64,000 nucleotides of DNA from positions 558,001-622,000 of the forward strand of contig NZ_FYAM01000023.1 in assembly GCF_900185645.1 (NCBI RefSeq), written 5' to 3'. The first letter of the stretch is position 1. Every line of letters begins with the position of its first letter. Origin of the DNA: Clostridium sp. BSD9I1 (GTDB taxonomy: Bacteria > Bacillota > Clostridia > Clostridiales > Clostridiaceae). Positions 36,374 through 45,911 of this stretch are shown in pieces. The notes below the pieces were generated by a model. It had not been told where the DNA came from. It did no database searches and worked only from the letters and a program-made list of their open reading frames with translations. The position numbers and the translations under genes were made by a program.

Positions 36374-37384
36374 CTAAAAGCCCTGGGTCTTTTCTTTGAC
36401 TTTTAAAAACTCTTGATAATCTTTTGTAAAAAAGTGTGTACCATCATTATATGATACAAAAAACAAATAATCTGTTTTATCTGGATTTAAAGCAGCTTTT
36501 ATTGATTCCTTGCTAGGACTTGCTATCGGTCCTGGTGGCAATCCATCATTGATATAAGTGTTATAAGGAGATTTAACTTCTAAGTCTTTATAATAAAGTT
36601 TATCTTTATGTTTACCTAAAGCATAAAGTACTGTAGCACAAGACTGCATCTTCATTTGCTTTTCTATTCTATTGTAAAAAACAGAAGCAACTTTACCTTT
36701 TTCATTTACTCCAGCTTCCTTTTCTACCATAGATGCTACAGTTATTATTTTATCTATATCGTCTTTTGTGAGTTTACTGTCTTTACTTATATCATTAAAT
36801 ACTTCTTCAAATCTTTTAATCATAGTTTCTATTATATCTTCTGCTTTACTTCCCTTTAAAAATTCATAGGTATCAGGATAAAGATATCCTTCTAAAGCAT
36901 ATTTTTTCTTAGAATTACTCTTTACAAACTCAGGCAAGGGATACTTTTTAACTGCAGCTATAAATTCCTCTTTAGTTAAAAGTCCCTTTTCTTGAATAAT
37001 ATTTGCTATAAGATCAATATTAAATCCTTCTGGAATGGTTAATTTTACAAGGCTTTTATTGTGAGTACCCTTATTTAAGGCCCGCATAAAATCCGCTAAT
37101 GAAACATCCGAGTTAAATTCATAACTGCCTTGCTTTATAGATACAGGAAGGTTAGCTCTTTTTATATAATGTTTTATTATATACTGATTTTTTATTTCCT
37201 TATCATTATATAATTTAGATAATATTTTATATAAGCTATCTCCCTTTTCTACGGTTACTTCTATATTACCATCCTTTTGAGTAAAAGGATGGCTAACAGT
37301 ATTGTTATAGTAAATTATAAAATATGCTGAAGCACTAATTAAAATTAATAAAGTTATAATTAAAAAAGTTAACTTCTTTTTCAT
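36374..37384 (-). CDS. mltG: Endolytic murein transglycosylase MltG
   Basis: 336-aa YceG-family enzyme that cuts nascent glycan strands. N-terminal membrane helix (about 4-26), a LysM-like region (VTVEKGDSLYKILSKL), and the catalytic domain with the essential Glu in ASMVEKEAGVNEKGKVASVFYNR. Downstream SPYNTYINDGLPPGPIASPSKESIKAAL is the family signature. First of the mltG-trmR-trhP-udk set. Confidence 0.95.
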   Translation of the reverse strand: MKKKLTFLIITLLILISASAYFIIYYNNTVSHPFTQKDGNIEVTVEKGDSLYKILSKLYNDKEIKNQYIIKHYIKRANLPVSIKQGSYEFNSDVSLADFMRALNKGTHNKSLVKLTIPEGFNIDLIANIIQEKGLLTKEEFIAAVKKYPLPEFVKSNSKKKYALEGYLYPDTYEFLKGSKAEDIIETMIKRFEEVFNDISKDSKLTKDDIDKIITVASMVEKEAGVNEKGKVASVFYNRIEKQMKMQSCATVLYALGKHKDKLYYKDLEVKSPYNTYINDGLPPGPIASPSKESIKAALNPDKTDYLFFVSYNDGTHFFTKDYQEFLKVKEKTQGF

Positions 37385-37401
37385 AATTCCTCCAGAGTAA
37401 C

Positions 37402-39225
37402 TTAACCTTTTCTTGCTGCTCTCTTTCTTTGTTCAGAATTTAGTATTTTCTTTCTCATTCTTACAGTTTTAGGAGTAACTTCAACAAGTTCATCAGAAGC
37501 TATAAATTCTAGACACTGCTCTAATGACATAGGTACTATAGGAGTTAGTTTTAAAGCATCATCAGATCCTGAAGATCTAGTGTTTGATAGATGTTTTTTC
37601 TTACATACATTTACATCAATATCTTCAGCTCTAGAACATTGTCCTGCAATCATTCCAGCATAAACATCTGTTCCTGGTCCTATAAATAAAATTCCTCTTT
37701 CTTGAGCATTGAAAAGTCCATAAGTTATTGCTGTACCTGTTTCAAATACTGTAAGTGATCCTCTTGATCTTTCAGCTATATCTCCCTTATAAGGTTCAAA
37801 GCTATCGAAAACGTGATTCATTATTCCGTTACCTTTTGTATCTGTCATAAATTCATTTCTAAATCCTATAAGTCCTCTAGCTGGTATTTTAAATTCAAGT
37901 CTTGTATATCCATTTACAGCAGATGTCATATTTACCATTTCTGCTTTTCTAGGTCCTAGCTTTTCCATAACAACACCCATAAATTCTTCAGGCACGTCAA
38001 TAGTTAAGTATTCTATAGGCTCCACTTTTTTGCCATCCATTTCTTTAAATATTACTGTTGGCTTAGAAACCTGGAACTCATATCCTTCTCTTCTCATTGT
38101 TTCTATAAGTATAGATAAGTGAAGTTCTCCTCTTCCACTTACTTTAAATGACTCTGCAGTATCTGTTTCTTCCACTCTTAAACTTACATTAGTTTCGATT
38201 TCTTTCATAAGTCTATCTCTTAAATGTCTAGAAGTTACAAACTCTCCATCTTGACCTGCAAAAGGAGAATCATTAACCATAAAGTACATGCTAAGAGTTG
38301 GTTCATCTATTTCTACGAATGGAATTGCTTCAGGTCTAGTTACATCCGCAACAGTTTCCCCTATATTTATGTCAGCAATACCTGCAATAGCAACTATATC
38401 GCCAAGCATAGCTTCCTCTGTTTCTTCTCTCTTAAGTCCACTATAAACATAAAGACTGCTTACTCTAACATTTTCAACTTTTCCATCTTTTCTTATAAGT
38501 GCTACTGTTTGATTTTTCTTTATAGTTCCTCTTTCTATTTTTCCAATACCTATTCTTCCAACATATTCACTGGAATCTATTGTAGTTACAAGCATTTGAA
38601 GAGGCTCATCTATATACCCTTCTGGTGCTTTAACATTTTTTATTATAGCATCAAATAAAGGCTCCATATCTGTACTTTCATCTTCCATTTCCTTCTTAGC
38701 TATTCCTTGTCTTGCAGAACAATAAACTACAGGGAAATCTAACTGATCATCATTTGCTCCTAGCTCTACGAATAGGTCAAATATTTCATCTAACACTTCT
38801 TCAGGTCTACCATTAGGTTTATCTATTTTGTTGATAACAACTAAAGGCTGAAGATTTAGTTCTAGGGCCTTTTTAAGTACAAACTTTGTTTGAGGCATAG
38901 CTCCTTCATAAGAGTCAACAACTAAAAGAACGCTATCTACCATTTTAAGTACACGCTCAACTTCTCCACCGAAATCCGCATGTCCTGGAGTATCAACTAT
39001 ATTTATCTTAGTACCATTGTAATTTACTGAAGTATTCTTTGATAAGATAGTTATACCTCTTTCTTTTTCAAGGTCATTTGAATCCATTACTCTTTCTTGA
39101 ACTTTTTCATTTTCTCTGAAAACATGGCTCTGCTTAAGCATTGCATCTACTAAAGTAGTCTTACCATGGTCAACGTGAGCAATTATTGCTATATTTCTTA
39201 TATCATTTCTAGTAAATATTTTCAT
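37402..39225 (-). CDS. typA: Translational GTPase TypA/BipA
   Basis: 607-aa ribosome-associated GTPase. G1 [16 protein letters not shown]2 [14 protein letters not shown]3 [13 protein letters not shown]4 NKIDKPNG; domains II, III and V and the BipA-specific C-terminus are present. Normal length. A possible promoter sits upstream of the RNase J terminator (39309-39337). Confidence 0.97.
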   Translation of the reverse strand: MKIFTRNDIRNIAIIAHVDHGKTTLVDAMLKQSHVFRENEKVQERVMDSNDLEKERGITILSKNTSVNYNGTKINIVDTPGHADFGGEVERVLKMVDSVLLVVDSYEGAMPQTKFVLKKALELNLQPLVVINKIDKPNGRPEEVLDEIFDLFVELGANDDQLDFPVVYCSARQGIAKKEMEDESTDMEPLFDAIIKNVKAPEGYIDEPLQMLVTTIDSSEYVGRIGIGKIERGTIKKNQTVALIRKDGKVENVRVSSLYVYSGLKREETEEAMLGDIVAIAGIADINIGETVADVTRPEAIPFVEIDEPTLSMYFMVNDSPFAGQDGEFVTSRHLRDRLMKEIETNVSLRVEETDTAESFKVSGRGELHLSILIETMRREGYEFQVSKPTVIFKEMDGKKVEPIEYLTIDVPEEFMGVVMEKLGPRKAEMVNMTSAVNGYTRLEFKIPARGLIGFRNEFMTDTKGNGIMNHVFDSFEPYKGDIAERSRGSLTVFETGTAITYGLFNAQERGILFIGPGTDVYAGMIAGQCSRAEDIDVNVCKKKHLSNTRSSGSDDALKLTPIVPMSLEQCLEFIASDELVEVTPKTVRMRKKILNSEQRKRAARKG

Positions 39226-39261
39226 ATATTTTCCCCCAATATATCTTCTTAAATTTTTTTT

Positions 39262-39292
39262 TCAAAAAAATTGGATACATTTAAGTATCCAA
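39262..39292 (-). terminator. Terminator after RNase J
   Basis: TTGGATAC, loop TTAAAT, GTATCCAA, then TTTTTTT on the minus strand. Lies between rnjA and typA, downstream of a candidate promoter. Confidence 0.85.
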
Positions 39293-39308
39293 CATCTCCA
39301 ACATATCT

Positions 39309-39337
39309 ATTTTAATAGTATAGTAATAAAAAGTCAA
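39309..39337 (-). promoter_or_regulatory. Candidate sigma-A promoter upstream of typA
   Basis: TTGACT (39332-39337), 17 nt, TAAAAT (39309-39314). The transcription start would fall just before the terminator hairpin, so the hairpin may act as an attenuator or the promoter may be fortuitous. Confidence 0.45.
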
Positions 39338-39408
39338 CTTATGTAAAGTATTTTTGCTATTTCGACATTTAAACTTTAATTTGACTCTTCATTCAATAAT
39401 TGAATAAT

Positions 39409-41076
39409 TTAGATTTCCATAATTATAGGAAGTATCATCGGCTTTCTTTTAGTTCTTTCATATAAGAATCCTCTAAGAGAATCTTTTATACTAGACTTAA
39501 TAGCAGCCCATTCTTTAATATGTTTTTCTTCACATTGTCTTAATGCTTCTTTAACCACATTTCTTGCTTGTTCCATTAAATCTTCTGACTCTCGCACATA
39601 TACAAATCCTCTTGAAATGATATCTGGACCCGCAATTACACTTCCAGATTCCTTTTCTATAGTTACTACAACTGTAAGTATTCCATCTTGAGATAAGTGT
39701 TTTCTATCTCTAAGTACAATATTACCTACATCTCCTACTCCTAGTCCATCTACGAATACTTGCCCTGACGTTACCATTCCATTTTTTCTTATGCCATCCC
39801 TACTTACTTCTATTACATCGCCGTTTTCTGGGATAACCACGCTACTCGCTGGTAACCCTAATTTTTGAGCTAGCTCTGAATGCTGTTTTAAATGTCTATA
39901 TTCGCCATGAACAGGCATGAAATATCTTGGTTTTACTAGAGTATGCATTAGCTTGAGTTCTTCTTGGCAAGCGTGACCGGATACATGAATATCTGCTAAA
40001 GCCTCATATATTACCTCTGCCCCTTTTTTAAATAGCTGATTAATAACTCTTGATATGAGTTTTTCATTTCCTGGAATAGGTGAAGCAGATATTATAACCA
40101 TATCTCCTGGCACTATATTTACTTTTCTATGGTCTGATGCAGCCATCCTTGATAAAGCAGCCATTGGCTCTCCTTGGCTACCTGTGGTTATTATTACTAT
40201 CTTGTTACTTGGATATTTATTTATAGAATCTATATCTATAAGTATATCCTTAGGAGGATTAATGTATCCTAGCTCCTTAGCAACTTCAACTATATTTTCC
40301 ATACTTCTTCCGGAAACAGCAACTTTTCTGCCATATTTATCTGCTGCATTCATTATTTGCTGAACTCTATGAATATTTGAAGCAAAAGTAGCAACTATTA
40401 TTCTACCCTTTGCTGTAGCAAATATACTTTCAAAGGCTTCCCCTACTGTGCTTTCAGACATTGTATATCCTGGTCTCTCTACATTTGTACTGTCAGCAAG
40501 CATAAGCAGCACGCCTTTTCTTCCAAGCTCTGCAAATCTATTTAAATCCGCTACACATCCATCAATTGGAGTAAAATCTATTTTAAAATCTCCTGTATGA
40601 AGAACAACACCAATAGGAGTATGTACTGCAATCGCTACTGAGTCTGCGATACTATGACTTGTTCTTATAAACTCTACAGATATATTAGTAAGTCTTACTA
40701 TATCTTTAGCACTAATTCTCTTAAGTTCTACAGACCCTAATAGGTTATGTTCTTTAAGCTTCGTTTCCACTATTCCAAGTGTAAGTTTTGTTCCATATAC
40801 AGGTACATTTAGCTCTCTTAATACATACGGAAGAGCGCCTATGTGATCTTCATGGCCATGAGTTAAAAATATTCCTCTAACTCTCTCTTTGTTTTTAATT
40901 AAATATGATACATCAGGTATAACTACATCTATTCCGAGCATTTCTTCATCTGGAAACTTAAGACCGCAATCTATAACCATTATATCATTTTTATATTCTA
41001 TAGCAGTTAAGTTCTTTCCAATTTCATTTATTCCACCCAGCGGTATTATCTTTATTTTTTCTTTTTCTCTGCGCAT
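39409..41076 (-). CDS. rnjA: Ribonuclease J
   Basis: 555-aa beta-lactamase-fold RNase with 5'-exo and endonuclease activity. GGINEIGKNLTAIEY, the metal motif FLTHGHEDHIGALPY, HTGDFKIDFTP and VSGHACQEELKLMHTL. ATG at 41076 follows AAGGAGGGATAAA, a perfect ribosome site; the reading frame is open for 30 more codons but there it encodes repeat-derived residues and crosses the ribosome site. At 555 aa the length equals that of typical RNase J1. Downstream of a Fur-family gene. Confidence 0.94.
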   Translation of the reverse strand: MRREKEKIKIIPLGGINEIGKNLTAIEYKNDIMVIDCGLKFPDEEMLGIDVVIPDVSYLIKNKERVRGIFLTHGHEDHIGALPYVLRELNVPVYGTKLTLGIVETKLKEHNLLGSVELKRISAKDIVRLTNISVEFIRTSHSIADSVAIAVHTPIGVVLHTGDFKIDFTPIDGCVADLNRFAELGRKGVLLMLADSTNVERPGYTMSESTVGEAFESIFATAKGRIIVATFASNIHRVQQIMNAADKYGRKVAVSGRSMENIVEVAKELGYINPPKDILIDIDSINKYPSNKIVIITTGSQGEPMAALSRMAASDHRKVNIVPGDMVIISASPIPGNEKLISRVINQLFKKGAEVIYEALADIHVSGHACQEELKLMHTLVKPRYFMPVHGEYRHLKQHSELAQKLGLPASSVVIPENGDVIEVSRDGIRKNGMVTSGQVFVDGLGVGDVGNIVLRDRKHLSQDGILTVVVTIEKESGSVIAGPDIISRGFVYVRESEDLMEQARNVVKEALRQCEEKHIKEWAAIKSSIKDSLRGFLYERTKRKPMILPIIMEI

Positions 41077-41100
41077 TTTATCCCTCCTTTGTATTTTATT

Positions 41101-41136
41101 ATTGTCTACTGGTTTGTGATTGTCTGTTGGTTTGTT
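41101..41136. repeat. Tandem 18-bp repeat in the rnjA leader
   Basis: Two adjacent copies of ATTGTCTACTGGTTTGTG / ATTGTCTGTTGGTTTGTT (about 15 of 18 identical), overlapping the last bases of the Fur gene. Units are a multiple of 3, so the upstream extension of the rnjA frame stays open and misleads start prediction. Confidence 0.7.
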
Positions 41137-41587
41137 ATTTTCTTGAACATTCATTACATAATCCATAAAATTTCACACTATGATCCTCTATCTTAAAATT
41201 ATATTTTTTTTCTATATTCTCTTCCAATTCTTCTAAAAGGTCCCCTTGTACTTCTATGACCTTACCACAATTTCTACATATTAAATGATGATGTTGATGA
41301 TTTTCATCTTCATGTATCAATTCATATCTGCTGCATCCATCATTTAAATCCAATTTTGAAAGTAAACCCATTTCCTCTAAAAGCATAACTGTCCTATATA
41401 CAGTTGCGAGTCCTATCTCTGGACATTCATCTTTAACTAAATTATATATTTCTTCAGTAGTTAAGTGACTACCCTCATTCTTTATTATAATTTCTACAAT
41501 AGCTCTTCTCTGTGGAGTAAGCTTATATCCTTTTTCTTTTAAAACATTTTTTAAATTTTCCACATCTTCATAAGGAACCTTTGCCAT
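41135..41587 (-). CDS. Fur-family transcriptional regulator
   Basis: 150-aa metalloregulator or peroxide regulator. Winged helix with YKLTPQRRAIVEII and IGLATVYRTVMLLEEMGL, the His-rich HEDENHQHHHLICRNCGKV and the second CNEC near the end, giving the structural zinc site CxxC pairs. Fur, Zur and PerR cannot be told apart safely by eye; the HHH at the regulatory site is Fur/PerR like. Located between DUF1292 and RNase J genes. Confidence 0.9.
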   Translation of the reverse strand: MAKVPYEDVENLKNVLKEKGYKLTPQRRAIVEIIIKNEGSHLTTEEIYNLVKDECPEIGLATVYRTVMLLEEMGLLSKLDLNDGCSRYELIHEDENHQHHHLICRNCGKVIEVQGDLLEELEENIEKKYNFKIEDHSVKFYGLCNECSRK

Positions 41588-41654
41588 GAAATTACCTCAC
41601 TTTATTAACCCATATATTTTAGTATTTGCCTTAATTTTCTATACTTTATTATAA

Positions 41655-41685
41655 TTTTAAAAGCTATGTATTGGAACATAGCTTT
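41655..41685 (-). terminator. Terminator after the DUF1292 gene
   Basis: AAAGCTATGT with ACATAGCTTTT and a short loop, followed on the minus strand by TTTTAAAATT. Confidence 0.75.
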
Positions 41686-41718
41686 CCCTTAAGTATTAAT
41701 TCAGCTCTTCCCTAAATA

Positions 41719-41982
41719 TTAATTCAAATCTTCATCATCAAATAATGTTTCATAAGCTTCTACCACAATAGCAAATTCATCTTCATCATCTACTGTAACA
41801 AGTAGATCGTTTCCATCTTCATCTTTATCTATTCTAAGCGCTACAGCTTCATCTGTATCTTCATCCTTTGGCACTACAATTACATATTCTTTATCTTCAA
41901 TATCTAATTTTGTAATAACCTCAAATTCTATTTCTTCGCCATTTTCATCTGTAAGAACAATATTTGTTATATCGTTTTCCAT
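41719..41982 (-). CDS. DUF1292 family protein
   Basis: 87-aa acidic protein with the DUF1292 pattern NIVLTDENGEEIEFEVI and KEYVIVVPKDEDTDEAVALRI. Function unknown; related to YrzB in the alaS-yrrK-yrzB neighbourhood of Firmicutes. ATG 41982 follows GAGGTGTATATT; the longer frame would begin with TTG inside the spacer. A 22-bp duplication of its 3' end lies downstream (41687-41733). Confidence 0.85.
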   Translation of the reverse strand: MENDITNIVLTDENGEEIEFEVITKLDIEDKEYVIVVPKDEDTDEAVALRIDKDEDGNDLLVTVDDEDEFAIVVEAYETLFDDEDLN

Positions 41983-42012
41983 AATATACACCTCTTTCAA
42001 TTTATTTTTATT

Positions 42013-42426
42013 TTATTTTGAAATACTATCTAAATATCCCTGTAGTATGTAGGTTGCAGCAATTTTATCTACTAATTTTTTTCTTTTACTTCTTGATAAA
42101 TCTGCTTCTAACATAACTCTATGAGCTGCTACAGTAGTTAATCTTTCATCCCACATTATTATTTCTAAATTTAAAATTTCTTTTAATTTATCACAAAAAG
42201 CTACTACCTTTTCACTTTGTGGTCCTAGCGTTCCATTCATGTTTTTTGGGAGTCCTGATACTATCTTTTCTACTCCATATTCTTCGCAAATCTTTTTCAA
42301 TTCCTCAATATCTATTTGCTCAGTTTTTCTACGTATAGTTGTAATTCCTTGTGCGGTAAATCCTAATGGATCACTTAAGGCCACCCCTATAGTTCTATCT
42401 CCTACATCTAGTCCAAGTATTCTCAT
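42013..42426 (-). CDS. ruvX: Holliday junction resolvase-like protein RuvX (YqgF)
   Basis: 137-aa RNase H-fold protein: [19 protein letters not shown] at the start, [12 protein letters not shown], the Asp in [13 protein letters not shown], and [13 protein letters not shown] at the end. Members are linked to resolvase or pre-16S rRNA processing activity. Between ireB and DUF1292 genes, the usual order. Confidence 0.93.
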   Translation of the reverse strand: MRILGLDVGDRTIGVALSDPLGFTAQGITTIRRKTEQIDIEELKKICEEYGVEKIVSGLPKNMNGTLGPQSEKVVAFCDKLKEILNLEIIMWDERLTTVAAHRVMLEADLSRSKRKKLVDKIAATYILQGYLDSISK

Positions 42427-42461
42427 AAATTTCTCCTTTTGATTTGCTTCTTTTTAAAAAT

Positions 42462-42484
42462 AAAAATGCCCTAAGGGCATTTTT
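42462..42484 (-). terminator. Terminator at the end of ireB
   Basis: AAAAATGCCC, TAA, GGGCATTTTT overlapping the ireB stop; T-run on both strands. May attenuate transcription into ruvX. Confidence 0.75.
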
Positions 42485-42734
42485 ATTTTATACCTAAATA
42501 GGTTTTTAAAACTTCTTCTAAGATTTCATCCCTTTCAAGTTTTCTAACTAGAGCCCTTGCACCATTATAGTTAGTTATATAGGTAGGGTCACCTGATATT
42601 AAATATCCTACCATTTGATTTACAGGGTTATAACCTTTTTCTTTAAGGGCACCATACACCTGTGTCAAAATTTCCTTAGTTAAATCTTCTTTGTCCTTGA
42701 TCACATCAAATTGAATGGTGTTATCATTCCCCAT
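42483..42734 (-). CDS. ireB: IreB family regulatory phosphoprotein (UPF0297)
   Basis: 83-aa protein with the family signature [39 protein letters not shown]. In enterococci IreB is a substrate of the IreK Ser/Thr kinase. It sits between alaS and ruvX, as usual. The N-terminal segment [10 protein letters not shown] contains the phosphorylatable Thr. Confidence 0.92.
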   Translation of the reverse strand: MGNDNTIQFDVIKDKEDLTKEILTQVYGALKEKGYNPVNQMVGYLISGDPTYITNYNGARALVRKLERDEILEEVLKTYLGIK

Positions 42735-42816
42735 TTTCCTTCACCCCACTTAAGTAAAAAGTTTATATTTTATATACTCGTATATTTATTATAAAACATA
42801 ATACTTAAAATGTATA

Positions 42817-45456
42817 CTATTTTGCTAAATTTGCCACTATAGTTTCTACTAACCCTATAGCTTCTTCTAGTTTTTCCGGTAATTTACCACCAGCTTGAGC
42901 CATGTCTGGTCTTCCACCGCCGCCACCGCCAGCAACTGATGCTACTTCTTTTATTATCTTTCCGCAGTGTATTCCTTTAGCTATTACATCTTTAGTTGCC
43001 ATAGCTACAAACTGCACTTTTTCATCTGCATTACTTCCAAGAACTACTACACCTGATTCAATCTTGTTACGTAATTTGTCAGCTAAGTCCCTTAATGCAT
43101 TGGCATCTACTCCACTTAACGCACCTGTAACTACCTTTATTCCATTTACTTCTTTTATACTATTTAGTATTTCATCCTCTGATCCGCTAGCAAGCTTTGA
43201 CTTTAGCTCTGCTATTTCTTTGTCTTTGGTTTTCATTTCATTTAACTGAGAACTTATCTTGCTTAAGATTTCTCTTTCAGAAATTTTAAGTAATGCTGCT
43301 GCTTCTTTTAATGTTTTTTCTTTTTCTTCAACATACTTTATAGCATTTAATCCAGTGAAAGCTTCAATTCTTCTTATACCTGCAGCTACACCACTTTCAG
43401 ATATAATTTTAAACAATCCTATTTCTCCAGAATTAGTTACGTGAGTTCCTCCACAAAGTTCCTTGCTGAAGTCACCTACATTTACAACTCTTACATCTTC
43501 TGCATACTTATCATCAAATAATGCTGTGGCACCACTTTTCTTAGCATCTTCTATAGACTTAACTTCAGTGATAACTCCACTAACTTTCATTATATTTTCA
43601 TTTACTAAAGTTTCTACTTCTTTAATTTCTTCCTCAGTTAACCCTTGAAAATGATTAAAGTCAAATCTTAATCTTTCACTATCCACATAGGAACCAGCTT
43701 GCTGTATATGTTCTCCTAATATTTTTCTTAAAGAAGCATGTAAAATATGTGTAGCAGTATGATTTCTTCTTATGTTATTTCTTCTTGGCTCATTTACTAT
43801 TAAGGTAACTCTACCTTCTTTTAGTATTTCCCCTTTTGTAATTTTTATAAAGTGTAATATCTTTCCACCCACATTTTTTTTGCAATTTAAAACCTCTCCT
43901 GTAAATCCTTCGCCTTTAATGATACCTATGTCCCCAACTTGACCTCCCATTTCAGGATAAAAAGAAGTTTTATTTACAACAAGTACTCCTTCATCTCCTT
44001 CTTTAAGAGAGCTTACCATTTCTTCATCTTTTATAAGAAGTAAAACTTCTGATTCTTCCTTTAATGAGCTGTAGCCAGTAAACTCAGTATTCAATTCCTT
44101 TGGAAGCTTATTTAATATAGTATCTTCTGCTCCCATGTAGTTACTTTCTCCTCTAGCAGCCCTTGCTCTTTCTCTTTGTTCCTTCATTTCCTTATTAAAT
44201 CCATCTATATCTATAGCTATTTCTTTTTCTTCTAATATTTCTGCCGTAAGTTCTAGAGGGAATCCATAAGTGTCATATAGTTTGAAAGCTTTATCACCAG
44301 AAAGAACCTTTTCTCCATTTTTAATTAACTCATCTATATATTCATTTAATATATCTATACCTGAGTCTATAGTTTCAGAAAATCTTTCTTCTTCAAGCTT
44401 AATAACTTTCTTTATGTATTCTTCTTTATCCTTTAATTCTGGATAAGCCTTATAAGAATTTTCTATTACTACATCACATATTTTATAAAGGAATGTTTCT
44501 TTAATTCCAAGAAGTCTTCCATGTCTTGCAGCTCTTCTTAAAAGTCTTCTTAAAACATATCCTCTGCCTTCATTAGATGGTAAAATTCCATCTGATATCA
44601 TAAATGTAACACTTCTTATGTGGTCAGTAATTAATCTTAAAGATATATCCTGTACTCTATCTTTTCCATAAGCTATACCTGCAGCTTCACTAACCTTATC
44701 TAAAATAGCCCTTATTGTATCTACTTCAAATATGCTGTTAACTCCCTGCATTATAGTAGCCATTCTTTCAAGTCCCATACCCGTGTCTATATTAGGACTA
44801 GCAAGTCTATTATAATTTCCATCTTCATCTTTATCAAATTGAGTAAATACTAGGTTCCAAAACTCTATTACTCTATCTTCTTCCGCCGCCTGTAAAAACT
44901 CTTCTACAGTATTTAACTTTCCTTCTCCTCTATCAAAGTGTATTTCAGAACAAGGTCCACAAGGTCCTTGGCCTATTTCCCAGAAGTTATCGTCTTTTCC
45001 TAGTCTAAATATTCTAGTAGGATCTACATCAGTAGTTCTAGTCCATATATCAAAAGCCTCATCGTCTTCTAAATATATAGTTACATATAACTTATCCTTT
45101 GGAATATTTAAAGCTTTTGTTATAAACTCCCATGCCCATGGAATAACTTCTCCTTTAAAATAATCTCCAAAAGAAAAGTTTCCAAGCATTTCGAAAAATG
45201 TACCATGTCTTGCTGTCTTGCCTACGTTTTCAATATCTCCTGTTCTTATACACTTTTGACAAGTTGTAACTCTATTGTTAGGTGGAACTTGAACTCCTGT
45301 AAAGTAAGGCTTTAATGGTGCCATACCTGCGTTAATTAAAAGTAAGCTCTTATCATTTTGAGGTACTAATGGAAAGCTTGGTAATCTTAAATGTTCCTTT
45401 CCCTCAAAGAAGCTTAAATATGCTTCTCTTATTTCGTTTAATCCCATTTTATTCAT
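42817..45456 (-). CDS. alaS: Alanine-tRNA ligase
   Basis: 879-aa class II synthetase that charges tRNA-Ala. Catalytic core with [16 protein letters not shown] and [18 protein letters not shown]; editing domain [11 protein letters not shown] with the zinc residues and [16 protein letters not shown]-Ala domain with [14 protein letters not shown]. Preceded by an alanine T-box leader and a sigma-A promoter. Confidence 0.98.
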   Translation of the reverse strand: MNKMGLNEIREAYLSFFEGKEHLRLPSFPLVPQNDKSLLLINAGMAPLKPYFTGVQVPPNNRVTTCQKCIRTGDIENVGKTARHGTFFEMLGNFSFGDYFKGEVIPWAWEFITKALNIPKDKLYVTIYLEDDEAFDIWTRTTDVDPTRIFRLGKDDNFWEIGQGPCGPCSEIHFDRGEGKLNTVEEFLQAAEEDRVIEFWNLVFTQFDKDEDGNYNRLASPNIDTGMGLERMATIMQGVNSIFEVDTIRAILDKVSEAAGIAYGKDRVQDISLRLITDHIRSVTFMISDGILPSNEGRGYVLRRLLRRAARHGRLLGIKETFLYKICDVVIENSYKAYPELKDKEEYIKKVIKLEEERFSETIDSGIDILNEYIDELIKNGEKVLSGDKAFKLYDTYGFPLELTAEILEEKEIAIDIDGFNKEMKEQRERARAARGESNYMGAEDTILNKLPKELNTEFTGYSSLKEESEVLLLIKDEEMVSSLKEGDEGVLVVNKTSFYPEMGGQVGDIGIIKGEGFTGEVLNCKKNVGGKILHFIKITKGEILKEGRVTLIVNEPRRNNIRRNHTATHILHASLRKILGEHIQQAGSYVDSERLRFDFNHFQGLTEEEIKEVETLVNENIMKVSGVITEVKSIEDAKKSGATALFDDKYAEDVRVVNVGDFSKELCGGTHVTNSGEIGLFKIISESGVAAGIRRIEAFTGLNAIKYVEEKEKTLKEAAALLKISEREILSKISSQLNEMKTKDKEIAELKSKLASGSEDEILNSIKEVNGIKVVTGALSGVDANALRDLADKLRNKIESGVVVLGSNADEKVQFVAMATKDVIAKGIHCGKIIKEVASVAGGGGGGRPDMAQAGGKLPEKLEEAIGLVETIVANLAK

Positions 45457-45512
45457 ATAAACTTCATTCCTTTCTTTGAATGTTTTAAATAGTATACTAA
45501 AAAAAGGTAAAT

Positions 45513-45692
45513 AAAAAAAGCTCTAGTCTCCTACAAGGGACGAAAGCTTCCGTGGTACCACCCTAATTATATAAGTCACATAACTTATATCTCTCAATAT
45601 AATAAAGGCTCCAAAACAGCTTCAATACTTATACTAAGAAGTTTTCACCATCCACTTCCTCTCTTAATAGCAAAATAGTATCTACTCATTTT
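45513..45692 (-). promoter_or_regulatory. T-box riboswitch, alanine-specific
   Basis: Leader of alaS. The minus strand carries the antiterminator sequence AGGGTGGTACCACGG (45550-45564), followed by a terminator hairpin with AGCTTTTTTTATTT (45513-45522 end). Upstream stem I has a specifier loop reading GAAGCTG, where GCT matches an Ala codon. Uncharged tRNA-Ala would pair with the specifier and the T-box bulge, favour the antiterminator and raise alaS expression. Confidence 0.88.
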
Positions 45693-45723
45693 TTTCATAG
45701 CCAAAATATTCATTTTGATAAAA

Positions 45724-45752
45724 ATTATAAATTAAAAAATATTAAATGTCAA
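45724..45752 (-). promoter_or_regulatory. Sigma-A promoter of alaS
   Basis: TTGACA (45747-45752), 17 nt, TATAAT (45724-45729): a perfect consensus, upstream of the T-box leader. Confidence 0.9.
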
Positions 45753-45815
45753 TATTTTAGTCACTATGTGGCATAAATTCACAGGCTTATATCATAAAAA
45801 TTTACGCTAAAACTA

Positions 45816-45844
45816 TTGTAAAATCATATGTTTTATATTAGTAT
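45816..45844 (+). promoter_or_regulatory. Candidate promoter of the YjiH gene
   Basis: TTGTAA (45816-45821), 17 nt, TAGTAT (45839-45844), divergent from the alaS promoter; the ORF begins at 45912. Confidence 0.55.
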
Positions 45845-45911
45845 AAATATCGCTGTGTAAATTTAAAATGAAATATAACTTATTAAATAAACTTAAATTA
45901 AGGAGGCAACT

